The notes beneath the pieces were generated by a model. The model did not search any database, was not told the DNA's origin, and saw nothing but the letters and a program-made list of their open reading frames with translations. Below are positions 36,863 through 45,251 of a stretch of 64,000 bases of DNA, one piece after another. Position 1 is the first letter of the stretch. Every line of letters starts with the position of its first letter. The stretch covers positions 1 to 64,000 of the forward strand of contig CBDBND010000034.1 in NCBI GenBank assembly GCA_965207985.1, in the 5' to 3' direction. This stretch comes from CBDBND01 sp965207985. GTDB taxonomy: Bacteria; Pseudomonadota; Alphaproteobacteria; Rhodospirillales; Rhodospirillaceae. The position numbers and the translations under genes are program-made.

Positions 36863-37588
36863 TCAGCTCCGGTCTTCCAGTTGACGGGACAGAATGGCGC
36901 CAAATTCGCCAGCGAAATTCTCCAGCCGCAGCGCATAACGGTTCATGTCCGACGAAATAGAATTGTAGGCAATCACCGCTGGGATAGCGGCGACCAGACC
37001 TAGTGCTGTGGCAAACAATGCTTCCGCGATTCCAGGCGCAACCGTGGCCAAGCTTGTGTCACTGGATAAGCCGATGGCGGTGAACGTATTCATGATACCC
37101 CATACGGTGCCAAACAGTCCGAGGAACGGGGCGACGGCACCGGTAGAGGCGAGAAACGTCATACGGCTCTGCAAGTGATCCATTTCCCGCTCAAGACTGA
37201 TGCGCATCACCCTGTCAATGCGCTGGCCAAGACCGCCTAAGTTATCCGGTTTGCCTTCCTTGTTTTTGGCTGAAGACCGCCGCCATTCGCGCATGGCAGC
37301 AACAAAGATGGATGACATGGGATCAGGCGGACGCGGACCAACCCGGTCATAAAGTTCTTCCAAGGAACTCCCTGACCAGAACTTTTCTTCAAATTTCTCC
37401 GCTTTGTTGGTGAGAGACCGTAAGCGCAAAATTTTGTCGAATATGATCGCCCAACACCAAATGGATGCGGCGATCAAAATCACCATGACGATTTTGACGA
37501 CAATATCCGCTTGGAGGAATAAGCCCCAAATTGAGAAGTCTGTTTGCGCCGCCACAGCGCCGACAGCTCCGACCGTTTCTACATCCAT
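36863..37588 (-). CDS. tolQ: Tol-Pal stator subunit TolQ
   Basis: A 241-residue MotA/TolQ/ExbB proton-channel protein with three transmembrane helices (VVKIVMVILIAASIWCWAIIF, VAPFLGLFGTVWGIMNTFTAI and ALFATALGLVAAIPAVIAYN). The conserved channel segment GLFGTVWGIM and the Ala/Gly-rich last helix are intact. It starts the tolQRA segment directly after ybgC, with six bases between them. Confidence 0.97.
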   Translation of the reverse strand: MDVETVGAVGAVAAQTDFSIWGLFLQADIVVKIVMVILIAASIWCWAIIFDKILRLRSLTNKAEKFEEKFWSGSSLEELYDRVGPRPPDPMSSIFVAAMREWRRSSAKNKEGKPDNLGGLGQRIDRVMRISLEREMDHLQSRMTFLASTGAVAPFLGLFGTVWGIMNTFTAIGLSSDTSLATVAPGIAEALFATALGLVAAIPAVIAYNSISSDMNRYALRLENFAGEFGAILSRQLEDRS

Positions 37589-37594
37589 CCCGCT

Positions 37595-38065
37595 TTAACC
37601 CTCTTCGTCTCGTAATTCTTCAAGCGCCGTCTTCAAATGCGGCGGCAATCTCTTAGGCCGGCCCTCTTCGTCGACCAGCGCCAGACGCAAATCAAGCTCA
37701 GCGATGGGATCACTCATGTCTGCCTCGTCGAGGCGTAAAACCCGCTGGCTCATGGTCATGGAGGCGCCGCCGCTTGCCTCAACGCGTGTACGCACGATCA
37801 GCTCATCGTCCAACTTGGCCTGATTGAGATACCGGATGTCAGCTGAGTGAACGGTAAAAACCAGGCCGTCATTCTCTATGAGTGAAAGATGATCAAGACC
37901 GTTGAGACGCATCATTTCGGTGCGAGCCCGTTCGGCAAATTTGAGATAGGCTGCGTGATACACCATGCGCCCCGCATCTGTTTCTTCGTAATAGATGCGG
38001 ACGGGAAAGAGATGAACCTTGCCGTCCATCACGCCCGAGGTCGGCCGGGGTGCCTGTACCGTCAT
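37595..38065 (-). CDS. ybgC: Tol-Pal associated acyl-CoA thioesterase
   Basis: A 156-residue hotdog-fold thioesterase. The catalytic region is FPVRIYYEETDAGRMVYHAAYLKFAERARTEMM, with the active-site Asp (ETDAGRMVYH) as in 4-hydroxybenzoyl-CoA thioesterases. YbgC proteins hydrolyse acyl-CoAs and are linked to phospholipid metabolism at the division site. The ATG overlaps the ruvB stop (GTATGA), tying the ruv and tol operons together. Confidence 0.94.
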   Translation of the reverse strand: MTVQAPRPTSGVMDGKVHLFPVRIYYEETDAGRMVYHAAYLKFAERARTEMMRLNGLDHLSLIENDGLVFTVHSADIRYLNQAKLDDELIVRTRVEASGGASMTMSQRVLRLDEADMSDPIAELDLRLALVDEEGRPKRLPPHLKTALEELRDEEG

Positions 38066-39099
38066 ACGTCGTCACCATTCAATAGGTCGAATTGCGCCGG
38101 ATCACGCTGCGGTACGGCAAGACCAATGTGTTTGTAACCGCTGTCTGACAGCATGCGGCCGCGCGACGTACGCTGAATTAATCCGCGTTGTATAAGAAAC
38201 GGTTCGACGACATCTTCGAGCGTGTCGCGCTCCTCTGCTAATGCCGCTGCCAAAGTTTCTATGCCGACGGGACCACCGCCATAAAACTCCGCGATGCAAC
38301 TGAGATATCGCCGGTCCATGGCATCGAGACCTAGTTCGTCCACTTCCAATCGCTTCAACGCGGCATCTGCCGCTTTAGCATCGACGGGAGTGACCCCTTC
38401 CACAGCCGCAAAGTCGCGAACACGGCGAAGCAAACGTCCGGCCACGCGCGGCGTGCCACGGGACCGTTTGGCAATTTCTTGTGCTCCATCCGACGCCAGA
38501 TCAAACCCAAGGATCGACGCGCCTCGCTCGACAATGCGGATGAGATCAGCCAAGTCGAAGAAGTCCAAACGCAAAGGAATACCGAACCGGTCACGCAGCG
38601 GCGTGGTCAACAATCCAGAGCGGGTTGTGGCGCCGACCAGGGTAAAAGGCTGCAACTCGATACGCACGGAGCGAGCCGCGGGTCCTTCGCCGATGATCAG
38701 ATCCAACTGGAAGTCCTCCATCGCCGGATACAACACCTCCTCTATGGCGGGATTGAGGCGGTGGATTTCGTCGATAAACAGGACATCGTGGGCTTCGAGA
38801 TTGGTCAAAATAGCCGCTAAATCGCCTGCTTTGGCAATCATCGGTCCTGATGTCGCGCGGAACCCGACGCCGAGTTCGCGCGAGACGATTTGCGCCAGGG
38901 TTGTCTTGCCCAGCCCTGGAGGACCATGCAGCAGAACGTGATCGAGCGGTTCGCTTCGCTCAGAAGCGGCCGTAATGAACACTTTCAGGTTGTCGCATAC
39001 GGTCCGTTGACCGATGAATTCGGACAACCGTTGGGGACGCAACTTTCCGTCTGCATCGTTGCTTTGCTCGGCGCCCGATATGAGTCTGTCTTCAGCCAT
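38062..39099 (-). CDS. ruvB: Holliday junction helicase motor RuvB
   Basis: A 345-residue AAA+ motor that drives branch migration with RuvA. It has the N-terminal RPQRLSEFIGQ, Walker A HGPPGLGKTTLAQI, Walker B VLFIDEIHRLN, sensor 1 LVGATTRSGLL and the arginine finger region RSRGTPRVAGRLLRRVRDFA, with a C-terminal winged helix. It overlaps the ruvA stop by eight bases. Length is standard. Confidence 0.98.
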   Translation of the reverse strand: MAEDRLISGAEQSNDADGKLRPQRLSEFIGQRTVCDNLKVFITAASERSEPLDHVLLHGPPGLGKTTLAQIVSRELGVGFRATSGPMIAKAGDLAAILTNLEAHDVLFIDEIHRLNPAIEEVLYPAMEDFQLDLIIGEGPAARSVRIELQPFTLVGATTRSGLLTTPLRDRFGIPLRLDFFDLADLIRIVERGASILGFDLASDGAQEIAKRSRGTPRVAGRLLRRVRDFAAVEGVTPVDAKAADAALKRLEVDELGLDAMDRRYLSCIAEFYGGGPVGIETLAAALAEERDTLEDVVEPFLIQRGLIQRTSRGRMLSDSGYKHIGLAVPQRDPAQFDLLNGDDV

Positions 39100-39727
39100 C
39101 GCCCGACAGATCCTTTAAACCGCTGCGAATGAGTCCGTCTAAGGTATGCGCGCCCGTATCAGCGTGTACCGCGCGCGAAATTGCGCCAAAAGCATCGGCC
39201 CGGCCATAACCCAAGTTAACCAGAGCCGAGACCGCATCTTCGACGAGATCTTGGGCAGCATCGTCACCCGATTTTCTTGCGCCTTTCCCGTTGGTCTTGG
39301 GTGCAACCAATGGAACAGCGGCAATGGCACCAATTTTATCTTTAAGTTCCGTAATCAACCGGGATGCCAACTTGGGGCCGACACCGCTGGCACGGGTGAA
39401 CAGAGTTTTGTCTTGCGCCGCGACGGCCTGAGCCATTTGGTCGGCGCTGAGGACCGAGAGGATAGACAGCGCTACCTTTGTGCCCACGCCTTGCACTTTG
39501 GTCAGCAATTGAAAGGCATCCTTTTCAGACGACGTGGCAAATCCATAAAGATGAATGTGATCTTCCCGCACGTGGGTTTCGACCGAGAGAGATACGGCCT
39601 CACCGGGTTTCGGCAATGCGGATAACGTGCGCGTCGAGCAGAACACGTGATAACCGACGCCCGCCACGTCGATGACGGCCCAATCCTCGCCAACGCTATC
39701 AACCAATCCTTTGAGTTTGGCGATCAC
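39092..39727 (-). CDS. ruvA: Holliday junction DNA-binding protein RuvA
   Basis: A 211-residue protein that binds four-way junctions as a tetramer. It has the N-terminal OB fold (MIAKLKGLVDSVGEDWAVIDVAGVGY), central helix-hairpin-helix motifs (LLTKVQGVGTKVALSIL and FTRASGVGPKLASRLITELK) and a C-terminal domain III (DAVSALVNLGYGRADAF) that contacts RuvB. Its ATG overlaps the ruvC stop by four bases. Nothing unusual is seen. Confidence 0.97.
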   Translation of the reverse strand: MIAKLKGLVDSVGEDWAVIDVAGVGYHVFCSTRTLSALPKPGEAVSLSVETHVREDHIHLYGFATSSEKDAFQLLTKVQGVGTKVALSILSVLSADQMAQAVAAQDKTLFTRASGVGPKLASRLITELKDKIGAIAAVPLVAPKTNGKGARKSGDDAAQDLVEDAVSALVNLGYGRADAFGAISRAVHADTGAHTLDGLIRSGLKDLSGDG

Positions 39728-40236
39728 CGGCTCTGCCCTCCGGCGATGGCGCGTTCAAGTTTATTTTCCGTCCCACGGTGATGGGCGTGGCAGATAGCAA
39801 CGGCCAAGGCATCGGCTGCATCCGCGGAACCGGCGCCGGCTCCCGGCAACAACATTTTGACCATGGCTGCGACCTGAGTTTTGTCCGCATGCCCTGTTCC
39901 AACGACCGCTTTCTTGACCGCATTGGGTGTGTATTCGAATACGGGAAGACCGTGTTCCGCAGCCGCCAAAACAGCGGCCGCTCTCGCGTGACCCAACTTC
40001 AAAGTCGACATTGGATTTTTATTGACGAAGGTTTCCTCGATGGCGCACTCGGCGGGATGGTGAGCCTCAATCACCGTTTTGAGTTCCGAAAAAATATGAC
40101 GGAGCCGGTCGGACAACGGTGCATCGTCTTTTGCACGGATGGTGCCATTGGCGACAGCGGACAAGTGATTGCCCTCCGCTTCAATGATTCCCCATCCGGT
40201 CGCCCGCAGGCCGGGATCTAATCCCAAAAGACGAAT
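39724..40236 (-). CDS. ruvC: Holliday junction resolvase RuvC, probable ATT start
   Basis: A nuclease that cuts Holliday junctions. Acidic catalytic residues are in LLGLDPGLRATGWG, the Glu in CAIEETFVNKNP and the Asp pair in GSADAADALAVAICHAH. The family starts Met-Ile-Arg-Leu-Leu-Gly-Leu-Asp-Pro-Gly. Here the expected Met position is GCC and no ATG, GTG or TTG sits there. An AGGAGG ends five bases before an ATT (40236-40234), which would start the protein IRLLGLDPG. The alternative is an in-frame ATG at 40332, adding 32 unfamiliar residues inside yebC. Order yebC-ruvC-ruvA-ruvB is normal. Confidence 0.88.
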   Translation of the reverse strand: MRLLGLDPGLRATGWGIIEAEGNHLSAVANGTIRAKDDAPLSDRLRHIFSELKTVIEAHHPAECAIEETFVNKNPMSTLKLGHARAAAVLAAAEHGLPVFEYTPNAVKKAVVGTGHADKTQVAAMVKMLLPGAGAGSADAADALAVAICHAHHRGTENKLERAIAGGQSR

Positions 40237-40264
40237 GGCACCCTCCTCTGTTGCCGTTAAAACC

Positions 40265-41011
40265 CTATCCGCCCAATCGCGCCATGACGTCGTCGTCAAT
40301 ATCGAAATTGGCGGCAACGTGCTGCACATCATCGCTGTCGTCCAACGCGTTCAGGAGCCCGAAAAGTGTTTGCGCATCGGACTCCGAAACACCGATTGTA
40401 TTGAGCGGGCGCCAATCGAGACGGGCGCTTTCCGGTTCTCCTAACCTATCTTCGAGAGACTTTTGAACATCGTGAAGATCATCGGGCTCACAATAGATGT
40501 CGTGTCCCACTTCTGATGACTCTATATCCTGGGCGCCGGCATCGATGGCCGCTTCCATAATCTTATCTTCGTTCCCGGCCTCAGGCGGATATTTGATCAA
40601 ACCAACACGTGAGAAATTGAACGCAACACTGTTGGTCTCTCCCATCGTGCCACCGTTTTTGGTGAACGCGGTGCGGACTTCTGCGGCGGTGCGGTTGCGA
40701 TTGTCGGTCAACGCTTCAACGATCAAGGCCACATTGCCTGGGCCATATCCTTCGTAGCGCGCTTCTTCGTAGTTCTCGTCATCGCCACCAGAGGCTTTGT
40801 CCATAGCGCGCTGGATGTTGTCTTTTGGCATGCTCTGCGCTTTCGCTGCGGCAATGGCCGAGCGCAACCTCGGATTATGGTCGGGGTCCGGCATGCCCAA
40901 TTTAGCGGCGACGGTGATTTCCTTAGCCAGTTTGGAGAACAGCTTGGCGCGCTTTTTGTCCTGCGCTCCCTTGCGGAACATGATGTTTTTGAACTTGGAA
41001 TGGCCTGCCAT
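40265..41011 (-). CDS. yebC: YebC/PmpR-family protein
   Basis: A 248-residue YebC/TACO1-type protein. The N-terminus GHSKFKNIMFRKGAQDKKRAKLFSKLAKEI is diagnostic, followed by MPKDNIQRAMDKASGG and GYGPGNVALIVEALTDNRNRT. The family was first described as transcriptional regulators and more recently linked to relief of ribosome stalling, so the exact role here is open. The ATG at 41011 fits the family start; a longer frame to 41047 does not. It precedes ruvC as in most proteobacteria. Confidence 0.95.
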   Translation of the reverse strand: MAGHSKFKNIMFRKGAQDKKRAKLFSKLAKEITVAAKLGMPDPDHNPRLRSAIAAAKAQSMPKDNIQRAMDKASGGDDENYEEARYEGYGPGNVALIVEALTDNRNRTAAEVRTAFTKNGGTMGETNSVAFNFSRVGLIKYPPEAGNEDKIMEAAIDAGAQDIESSEVGHDIYCEPDDLHDVQKSLEDRLGEPESARLDWRPLNTIGVSESDAQTLFGLLNALDDSDDVQHVAANFDIDDDVMARLGG

Positions 41012-41151
41012 AGCACCGTCCTTGGGGCTGCTCCGCCCGGCAGCCAATGTGTCTCGTTATACCAGATGTTGTGTTTGGTGCCCATGAAGCGCCCATAAAG
41101 AGGCCTTTTGGGCTCCGGCAGGGGTTCAATGGCAGTCCGATGGGCGGGGTG

Positions 41152-41982
41152 TCAAGCAGGCGGGTTGGCACCCGGCGGTAACAGAGGTTCAAGCAATCCG
41201 CCAATGCGAATGGGGTGGACCGCACGCGCCAAGCCAGTCTGATCTTCGGTCTCAACCAACACACCACAGACCGTCGATGGTCCGGTGGCGGGTTCGAGCC
41301 GCTCTCCCGGAAGCGTTTCAATGAACCGGCGCACAGCAATCCCTGTATCCATACCGATCACGGAATCATAGGGCCCGCACATGCCGGCGTCAGTCTGATA
41401 GGCCGTTCCGGCAGGTAGAATACGAGTGTCGGCCGTTGGAATATGGGAATGACTACCGACGGCAAGCGAGGCACGCCCATCGGCCACATATCCAAGCGCT
41501 GTCTTTTCACTGGTCGCCTCACCGTGAATGTCGACCACAATGGCATCGGCATCTTTGCCCAACTGCGTGCCTTTGAGAAAACCTTCAAGACAGCGGAAAG
41601 GTTCGTCTATGGACGGCATAAAAAGACGGCCCATGACCTGAACCACGGCGATGCGGCGATTGCCCCTACAGTTAAAGAGCCCTGCACCCTGCCCCGGCGT
41701 TCCTTCCGGATAGTTGGCCGGTCGCAGCAGGCGCGGTTCGGTGGCGATGTAATCAATGATTTCACGCTGGTCCCAGGCATGATTACCGGTGGTGATGACG
41801 TCTATGCCAGCTTCAAACAGGGCTTCGCAGATTTTGATGGTAATGCCAAAACCGTGAGCCGCGTTTTCGCCACAGGCCACGACGAAATCGAGGTCGTAGG
41901 TTTGCCGCAATCCAGGCACCTGTTCGATCACGGCCGTGCGTCCCGATTTCCCCATGATGTCGCCGAGATACAGGATCCTCAT
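41152..41982 (-). CDS. TIGR00282/YmdB-family metallophosphoesterase
   Basis: A 276-residue calcineurin-like phosphoesterase. Metal ligands are visible in ILYLGDIMGKSGR, ACGENAAHGFG, ITTGNHAWDQREI, VVDIHGEATSEK and VGSHSHIPTADTR. YmdB in Bacillus is a cyclic-nucleotide phosphodiesterase affecting biofilm fate; a cyclic nucleotide substrate would be notable given the cyclases at 52-57 kb, but no direct link is shown. It overlaps the fau start by four bases and lies upstream of yebC. Confidence 0.88.
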   Translation of the reverse strand: MRILYLGDIMGKSGRTAVIEQVPGLRQTYDLDFVVACGENAAHGFGITIKICEALFEAGIDVITTGNHAWDQREIIDYIATEPRLLRPANYPEGTPGQGAGLFNCRGNRRIAVVQVMGRLFMPSIDEPFRCLEGFLKGTQLGKDADAIVVDIHGEATSEKTALGYVADGRASLAVGSHSHIPTADTRILPAGTAYQTDAGMCGPYDSVIGMDTGIAVRRFIETLPGERLEPATGPSTVCGVLVETEDQTGLARAVHPIRIGGLLEPLLPPGANPPA

Positions 41983-42602
41983 GACGGAGAGACCGCTGTT
42001 TCCACGGCAATGAAGCGGGTCGGTGTGAAGATGCCATCGAGCCCTTGATCCATTGGTCCGGCCGGAACCCGGTCCACTTCCTGACCATCAAATCCGATTC
42101 CATAGGCAACTATGTTATAAGACTGACGCAGGTGCGAGAGGGTCCGGTCATAGTAACCAAGCCCCATGCCGAGACGGTGTCCTTTACGGTCGAAGGCCAC
42201 CAACGGCACAAATAAAACATGGGGAACAACCACCGGAGACGATAGGACAGGCTGGCGGGTTCCATGTACCCCTGGTTCCAACTCGTCATCCGGCGCCCAG
42301 CCGCGAAAGGTCATGGCGGATGGGGCCGCCTCGGCCACCGGCAACGCAAGCGTGACTCCTGCCGCCGCCATGGTCTCAAGACTGGGTGACGGATCAAGTT
42401 CGCTGGCCAATGCCAAATACCCGGCAACGATCTTATCTTTGAACTGCGATACCTTTTGTTTGATTTGAACCGCGAGGTGTTGTGAAGCGTCTGGGTGTTG
42501 TCGCCATAACTCTGATCTGAGTGCCAGTAACTCCTCACGAAGTGAGGCCTTTTCTTCCATCAGCGTTTGGTCGTTACGGGAACCGGCGACTGAAGACGTC
42601 AT
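41979..42602 (-). CDS. fau: 5-formyltetrahydrofolate cyclo-ligase
   Basis: A 207-residue enzyme converting 5-formyl-THF to 5,10-methenyl-THF with ATP. The N-terminal KASLREELLALRSELW resembles the usual KxxLRxxxxxxR helix, and the C-terminal VPLVAFDRKGHRLGMGLGYYDRTLSHL is the hallmark nucleotide/folate site. It directly follows the 6S RNA gene, the arrangement for which ygfA/fau is known, and both may be one transcript. Confidence 0.94.
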   Translation of the reverse strand: MTSSVAGSRNDQTLMEEKASLREELLALRSELWRQHPDASQHLAVQIKQKVSQFKDKIVAGYLALASELDPSPSLETMAAAGVTLALPVAEAAPSAMTFRGWAPDDELEPGVHGTRQPVLSSPVVVPHVLFVPLVAFDRKGHRLGMGLGYYDRTLSHLRQSYNIVAYGIGFDGQEVDRVPAGPMDQGLDGIFTPTRFIAVETAVSPS

Positions 42603-42621
42603 GGGGTCAGATTTCGCATGA

Positions 42622-42790
42622 TTGAAAGGATGGAGCCGCCGTGGCCGTCGACCAACGTGACCTCGCCTTGGGCCACAGGGTTAAGGTGGGCGCCGCGTTA
42701 TAGGGCCAGGACCCCACAAGAGACAGCTCCCGGTCTTAAGATATCGCCCCAGGGATAACCACGGCCTAACGCACCCGGCAGCTCCGCGCG
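42622..42790 (-). ncRNA. ssrS: 6S RNA
   Basis: The 193-bp gap between zapA and fau holds a typical 6S RNA on the minus strand. Recognisable blocks are GTTAGGCCGTGGTTATCCC, the central bubble region around CTTAAGACCGGGAGCTGTC and a complementary 3-prime arm with CACCTTAACCCTGTGGCCC, so a long hairpin with an open central bulge can form. 6S RNA mimics an open promoter and sequesters sigma-70 RNA polymerase in stationary phase. Exact ends are estimated. Confidence 0.82.
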
Positions 42791-42795
42791 GGAAC

Positions 42796-43128
42796 TTAGG
42801 CACCTTCCAATCGTTCGGCAATACTCTCAATCCGCGACGCCAAGGCGTCGATGGCGGTCACGACCGCTTCCTCGGCCTCGATCCGGGCTTCTCCCTTGCC
42901 GCCGCGACGATGATTTTCCAGCTCACCCGCTGCATCAGACAGTTCATCGGCAACGAGGAGAGCGACCATGACCAGCAGCATGGTGTCCGATACCGGACCG
43001 GTGGTTTGCAGCAGCTGCTCTGCCTGTTGGTCAAGATAGCGCCCGAGCCGCGCCACATGGGCTTCCTGGCCATCCTCACAGGCGATCTGATAACTGCGGC
43101 CCCTCAGCGTAATGGATACCTGTGCCAT
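42796..43128 (-). CDS. zapA: Cell division protein ZapA
   Basis: A 110-residue FtsZ-associated protein. The N-terminal domain VSITLRGRSYQIACEDGQEAHVARLGRYLDQ matches ZapA and is followed by a helical region (TMLLVMVALLVADELSDAAG) and a C-terminal coiled coil. It promotes FtsZ bundling at mid-cell. It is followed by 6S RNA and preceded by a small coiled-coil gene. Confidence 0.92.
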   Translation of the reverse strand: MAQVSITLRGRSYQIACEDGQEAHVARLGRYLDQQAEQLLQTTGPVSDTMLLVMVALLVADELSDAAGELENHRRGGKGEARIEAEEAVVTAIDALASRIESIAERLEGA

Positions 43129-43146
43129 GGCGCGCCTGAAGGTCCT

Positions 43147-43452
43147 CTAACTTGCTTTCGCCACGTCTGCGGAGAGACGGTCGACGGCCGCGTCAAGCCG
43201 CGTGGCGACAGCGCTCGCCGCAGTGTGAAGAACATCATAATCCCTACGCAGAGCTGCTAATTCTGCCTCCAGGACTGCAGTGTCGTCACTTCTGCCCGGT
43301 GCCCCAGCCTCCGGATGTGGGTTTCCTGCCTGGACGGCCGCTTCCAAACGGGCCACCGCTCCGTTCAACCGCTCAAGCGCTTTGTCGACCCGCTGTAACC
43401 TGTAGATTGCAATATCTTTCAAGGGAGTAAGGACCTTTTCTTGAAGCAACAC
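43147..43452 (-). CDS. Small coiled-coil protein upstream of zapA (DUF4164-like)
   Basis: A 101-residue, mostly helical protein. VDKALERLNGAVARLEAAVQ and ELAALRRDYDVLHTAASAVATRLDAAVDRL form heptad-like stretches. There is no signal or membrane segment. Short coiled-coil proteins in this position, sometimes labelled DUF4164, are common in alphaproteobacteria. A role in division is suggested only by adjacency to zapA, 18 bases downstream. Confidence 0.7.
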   Translation of the reverse strand: MLLQEKVLTPLKDIAIYRLQRVDKALERLNGAVARLEAAVQAGNPHPEAGAPGRSDDTAVLEAELAALRRDYDVLHTAASAVATRLDAAVDRLSADVAKAS

Positions 43453-43599
43453 TGGAACATAGGCGGCGGCTTAGAAGCCGTCAACCGGATGGCCACGCGG
43501 CCTATTTGTTGAAACCCGCGCAATAGGGTCTGTTCAGGGCCGCGGTGGGCCGATATATGTCAGCGACCTTGCGGGCAGCAAAAAAAGGACTTCTTTCCG

Positions 43600-44529
43600 A
43601 TGAAATTGAGCCAACGGGTAAAGAAAATTCTCGCCGGATACGAAAGTGATAATCCGGGGACCAAGGCAAATTTAGCCCGCATCTTGATGCAGGGACGGCT
43701 CGGCGGATCGGGACGGCTGGTCATTCTGCCGGTTGATCAGGGCTTTGAACATGGACCTGCCCGCAGTTTTGCTCCCAACCCCCCGGCCTATGATCCTCAT
43801 TACCATTGGCAACTCGCCATTGATGCCAGCTTGTCCGCCTTTGCCGCGCCCCTTGGCATGATTGAAGCAGGGGCAAGTTCCTTTGCTGGCTCCGTTCCCA
43901 CCATTCTCAAGGTCAACAGCGCCAATTCCCTGATGGGCAACAATGACGCGCCGACCCAGGGGATTACGGCAAGCGTCGGCGACGCCTTACGTCTTGGCTG
44001 TTCGGCCATCGGCTATACCATCTATCCGGGTTCAGAACGCGCCTACGACATGATCGAGGACCTGCGTGAGCTGGCCGAAGAGGCAAAGTCGGTTGGATTG
44101 GCGGTGGTGGTTTGGTCCTATCCGCGCGGTGCCTACGTTTCGAAAGAGGGCGAGACCGGGTTCGACATCGTTGCTTATGCGGCCCACATGGCGGCCTTGG
44201 CCGGTGCCCACATCATCAAGGTCAAACTCCCCTCCGATCACTTGGAGCTTCCAGCAGCGAAAAAGGTTTACGAGGAGCAGGGTATCGCCCGCAGCACCTT
44301 AACGGAACGGGTTCAGCACATTGTTCAGAGTTGTTTCGAAGGCCGGCGGATCGTTGTTTTTTCCGGCGGCGGCAAAAAGGGTCTGGAGGGTTTGTACGAA
44401 GAAGCACGCGCCATTCGGGACGGTGGCGGCAATGGGTCGATCATTGGGCGGAATACGTTCCAGCGGCCAAAGGATGAGGCCATGGATATGCTCAACACCC
44501 TCATCAACATTTATAAAGGCAAGGAGTGA
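43600..44529 (+). CDS. Class I fructose-bisphosphate aldolase, DhnA type
   Basis: A 309-residue Schiff-base aldolase of the archaeal/DhnA type, splitting or forming fructose-1,6-bisphosphate. It has ILPVDQGFEHGPARSF near residue 45, the Tyr region GYTIYPGSERAYDM, VVVWSYPRGAYVSKEGE, the Lys region IIKVKLPSDHLEL and the phosphate-binding VVFSGGGKKGLEGLYEE. It is unrelated to class II FbaA. AAGGA precedes the ATG at 43600. thiE overlaps its end by four bases. Confidence 0.93.
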   Translation: MKLSQRVKKILAGYESDNPGTKANLARILMQGRLGGSGRLVILPVDQGFEHGPARSFAPNPPAYDPHYHWQLAIDASLSAFAAPLGMIEAGASSFAGSVPTILKVNSANSLMGNNDAPTQGITASVGDALRLGCSAIGYTIYPGSERAYDMIEDLRELAEEAKSVGLAVVVWSYPRGAYVSKEGETGFDIVAYAAHMAALAGAHIIKVKLPSDHLELPAAKKVYEEQGIARSTLTERVQHIVQSCFEGRRIVVFSGGGKKGLEGLYEEARAIRDGGGNGSIIGRNTFQRPKDEAMDMLNTLINIYKGKE

Positions 44530-45161
44530 CGCATACGTCGTCCTGCCGGCTTTATCTCATATCGCCAACAACTGTGCCGGACGTTAACGCGTTTGCCGCT
44601 GATTTACCGTCAGTGTTTGAAGCCGGCGATGTAGCCTGTTTACAACTACGGCTGAAGAACGTTGCCGACGACGTTGTGTGTTCAGCCGTCGATGCCCTCC
44701 TCCCCGTTTGCGAACGCTCGGAGGTCGCCCTGATTCTCAACGACAGGCCCGATCTGGCAGCTAAGACAGGCTGTGACGGCGTTCATGTGGGGCCAGACGA
44801 CATGCCTTACGCGGATGCGAGGGAAATCGTCGGGCCCGATGCGACGGTGGGTGTGTCGTGCAAGGCCTCCCGCCATTTGGCCATGACCCTAGCGGATGCA
44901 GGGGCGGACTACGTCGCTTTTGGTGCGTTTTTTCCCTCAAAGACGAAAGAAACGGCGACCATCGCGCCTAAAGAGATCCTCGAAGTGTGGTCAGAGACCA
45001 CCAATGTCCCCTGCGTCGCCATTGGCGGCATTACCCCGGACAACTGCGCGCCGCTCATCGCGGCAGGGGCAGATTTTCTGGCGGTTTCTTCGGGCGTCTG
45101 GGACCATCCCCATGGACCGGTGGCCGCTACGCGCCTGTTCCGCGAACGTATGGCGCAATGA
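44526..45161 (+). CDS. thiE: Thiamine-phosphate synthase
   Basis: A 211-residue TIM-barrel enzyme joining HMP-PP and thiazole phosphate. Motifs include LQLRLKNV, LILNDRPDLAAKTGCDGVHVGPDDM, VGVSCKASRHLAMTLADAGADYVAFGAFFPSKTKE and PCVAIGGITPDNCAPLIAAGADFLAVSSGVW. The GTG at 44526 overlaps the aldolase TGA (GTGA), indicating translational coupling. Some alphaproteobacteria use this subtype (ThiE family) beside fba. Confidence 0.92.
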   Translation: MTHTSSCRLYLISPTTVPDVNAFAADLPSVFEAGDVACLQLRLKNVADDVVCSAVDALLPVCERSEVALILNDRPDLAAKTGCDGVHVGPDDMPYADAREIVGPDATVGVSCKASRHLAMTLADAGADYVAFGAFFPSKTKETATIAPKEILEVWSETTNVPCVAIGGITPDNCAPLIAAGADFLAVSSGVWDHPHGPVAATRLFRERMAQ

Positions 45162-45251
45162 TAGGCAGCAGTTGGTGCCACAGGTCTTTTCTTCTCTGAT
45201 CCGAACGAATAATGTGGCGCCGATTGAGAACCTGAAACTGGGCAGACGACA

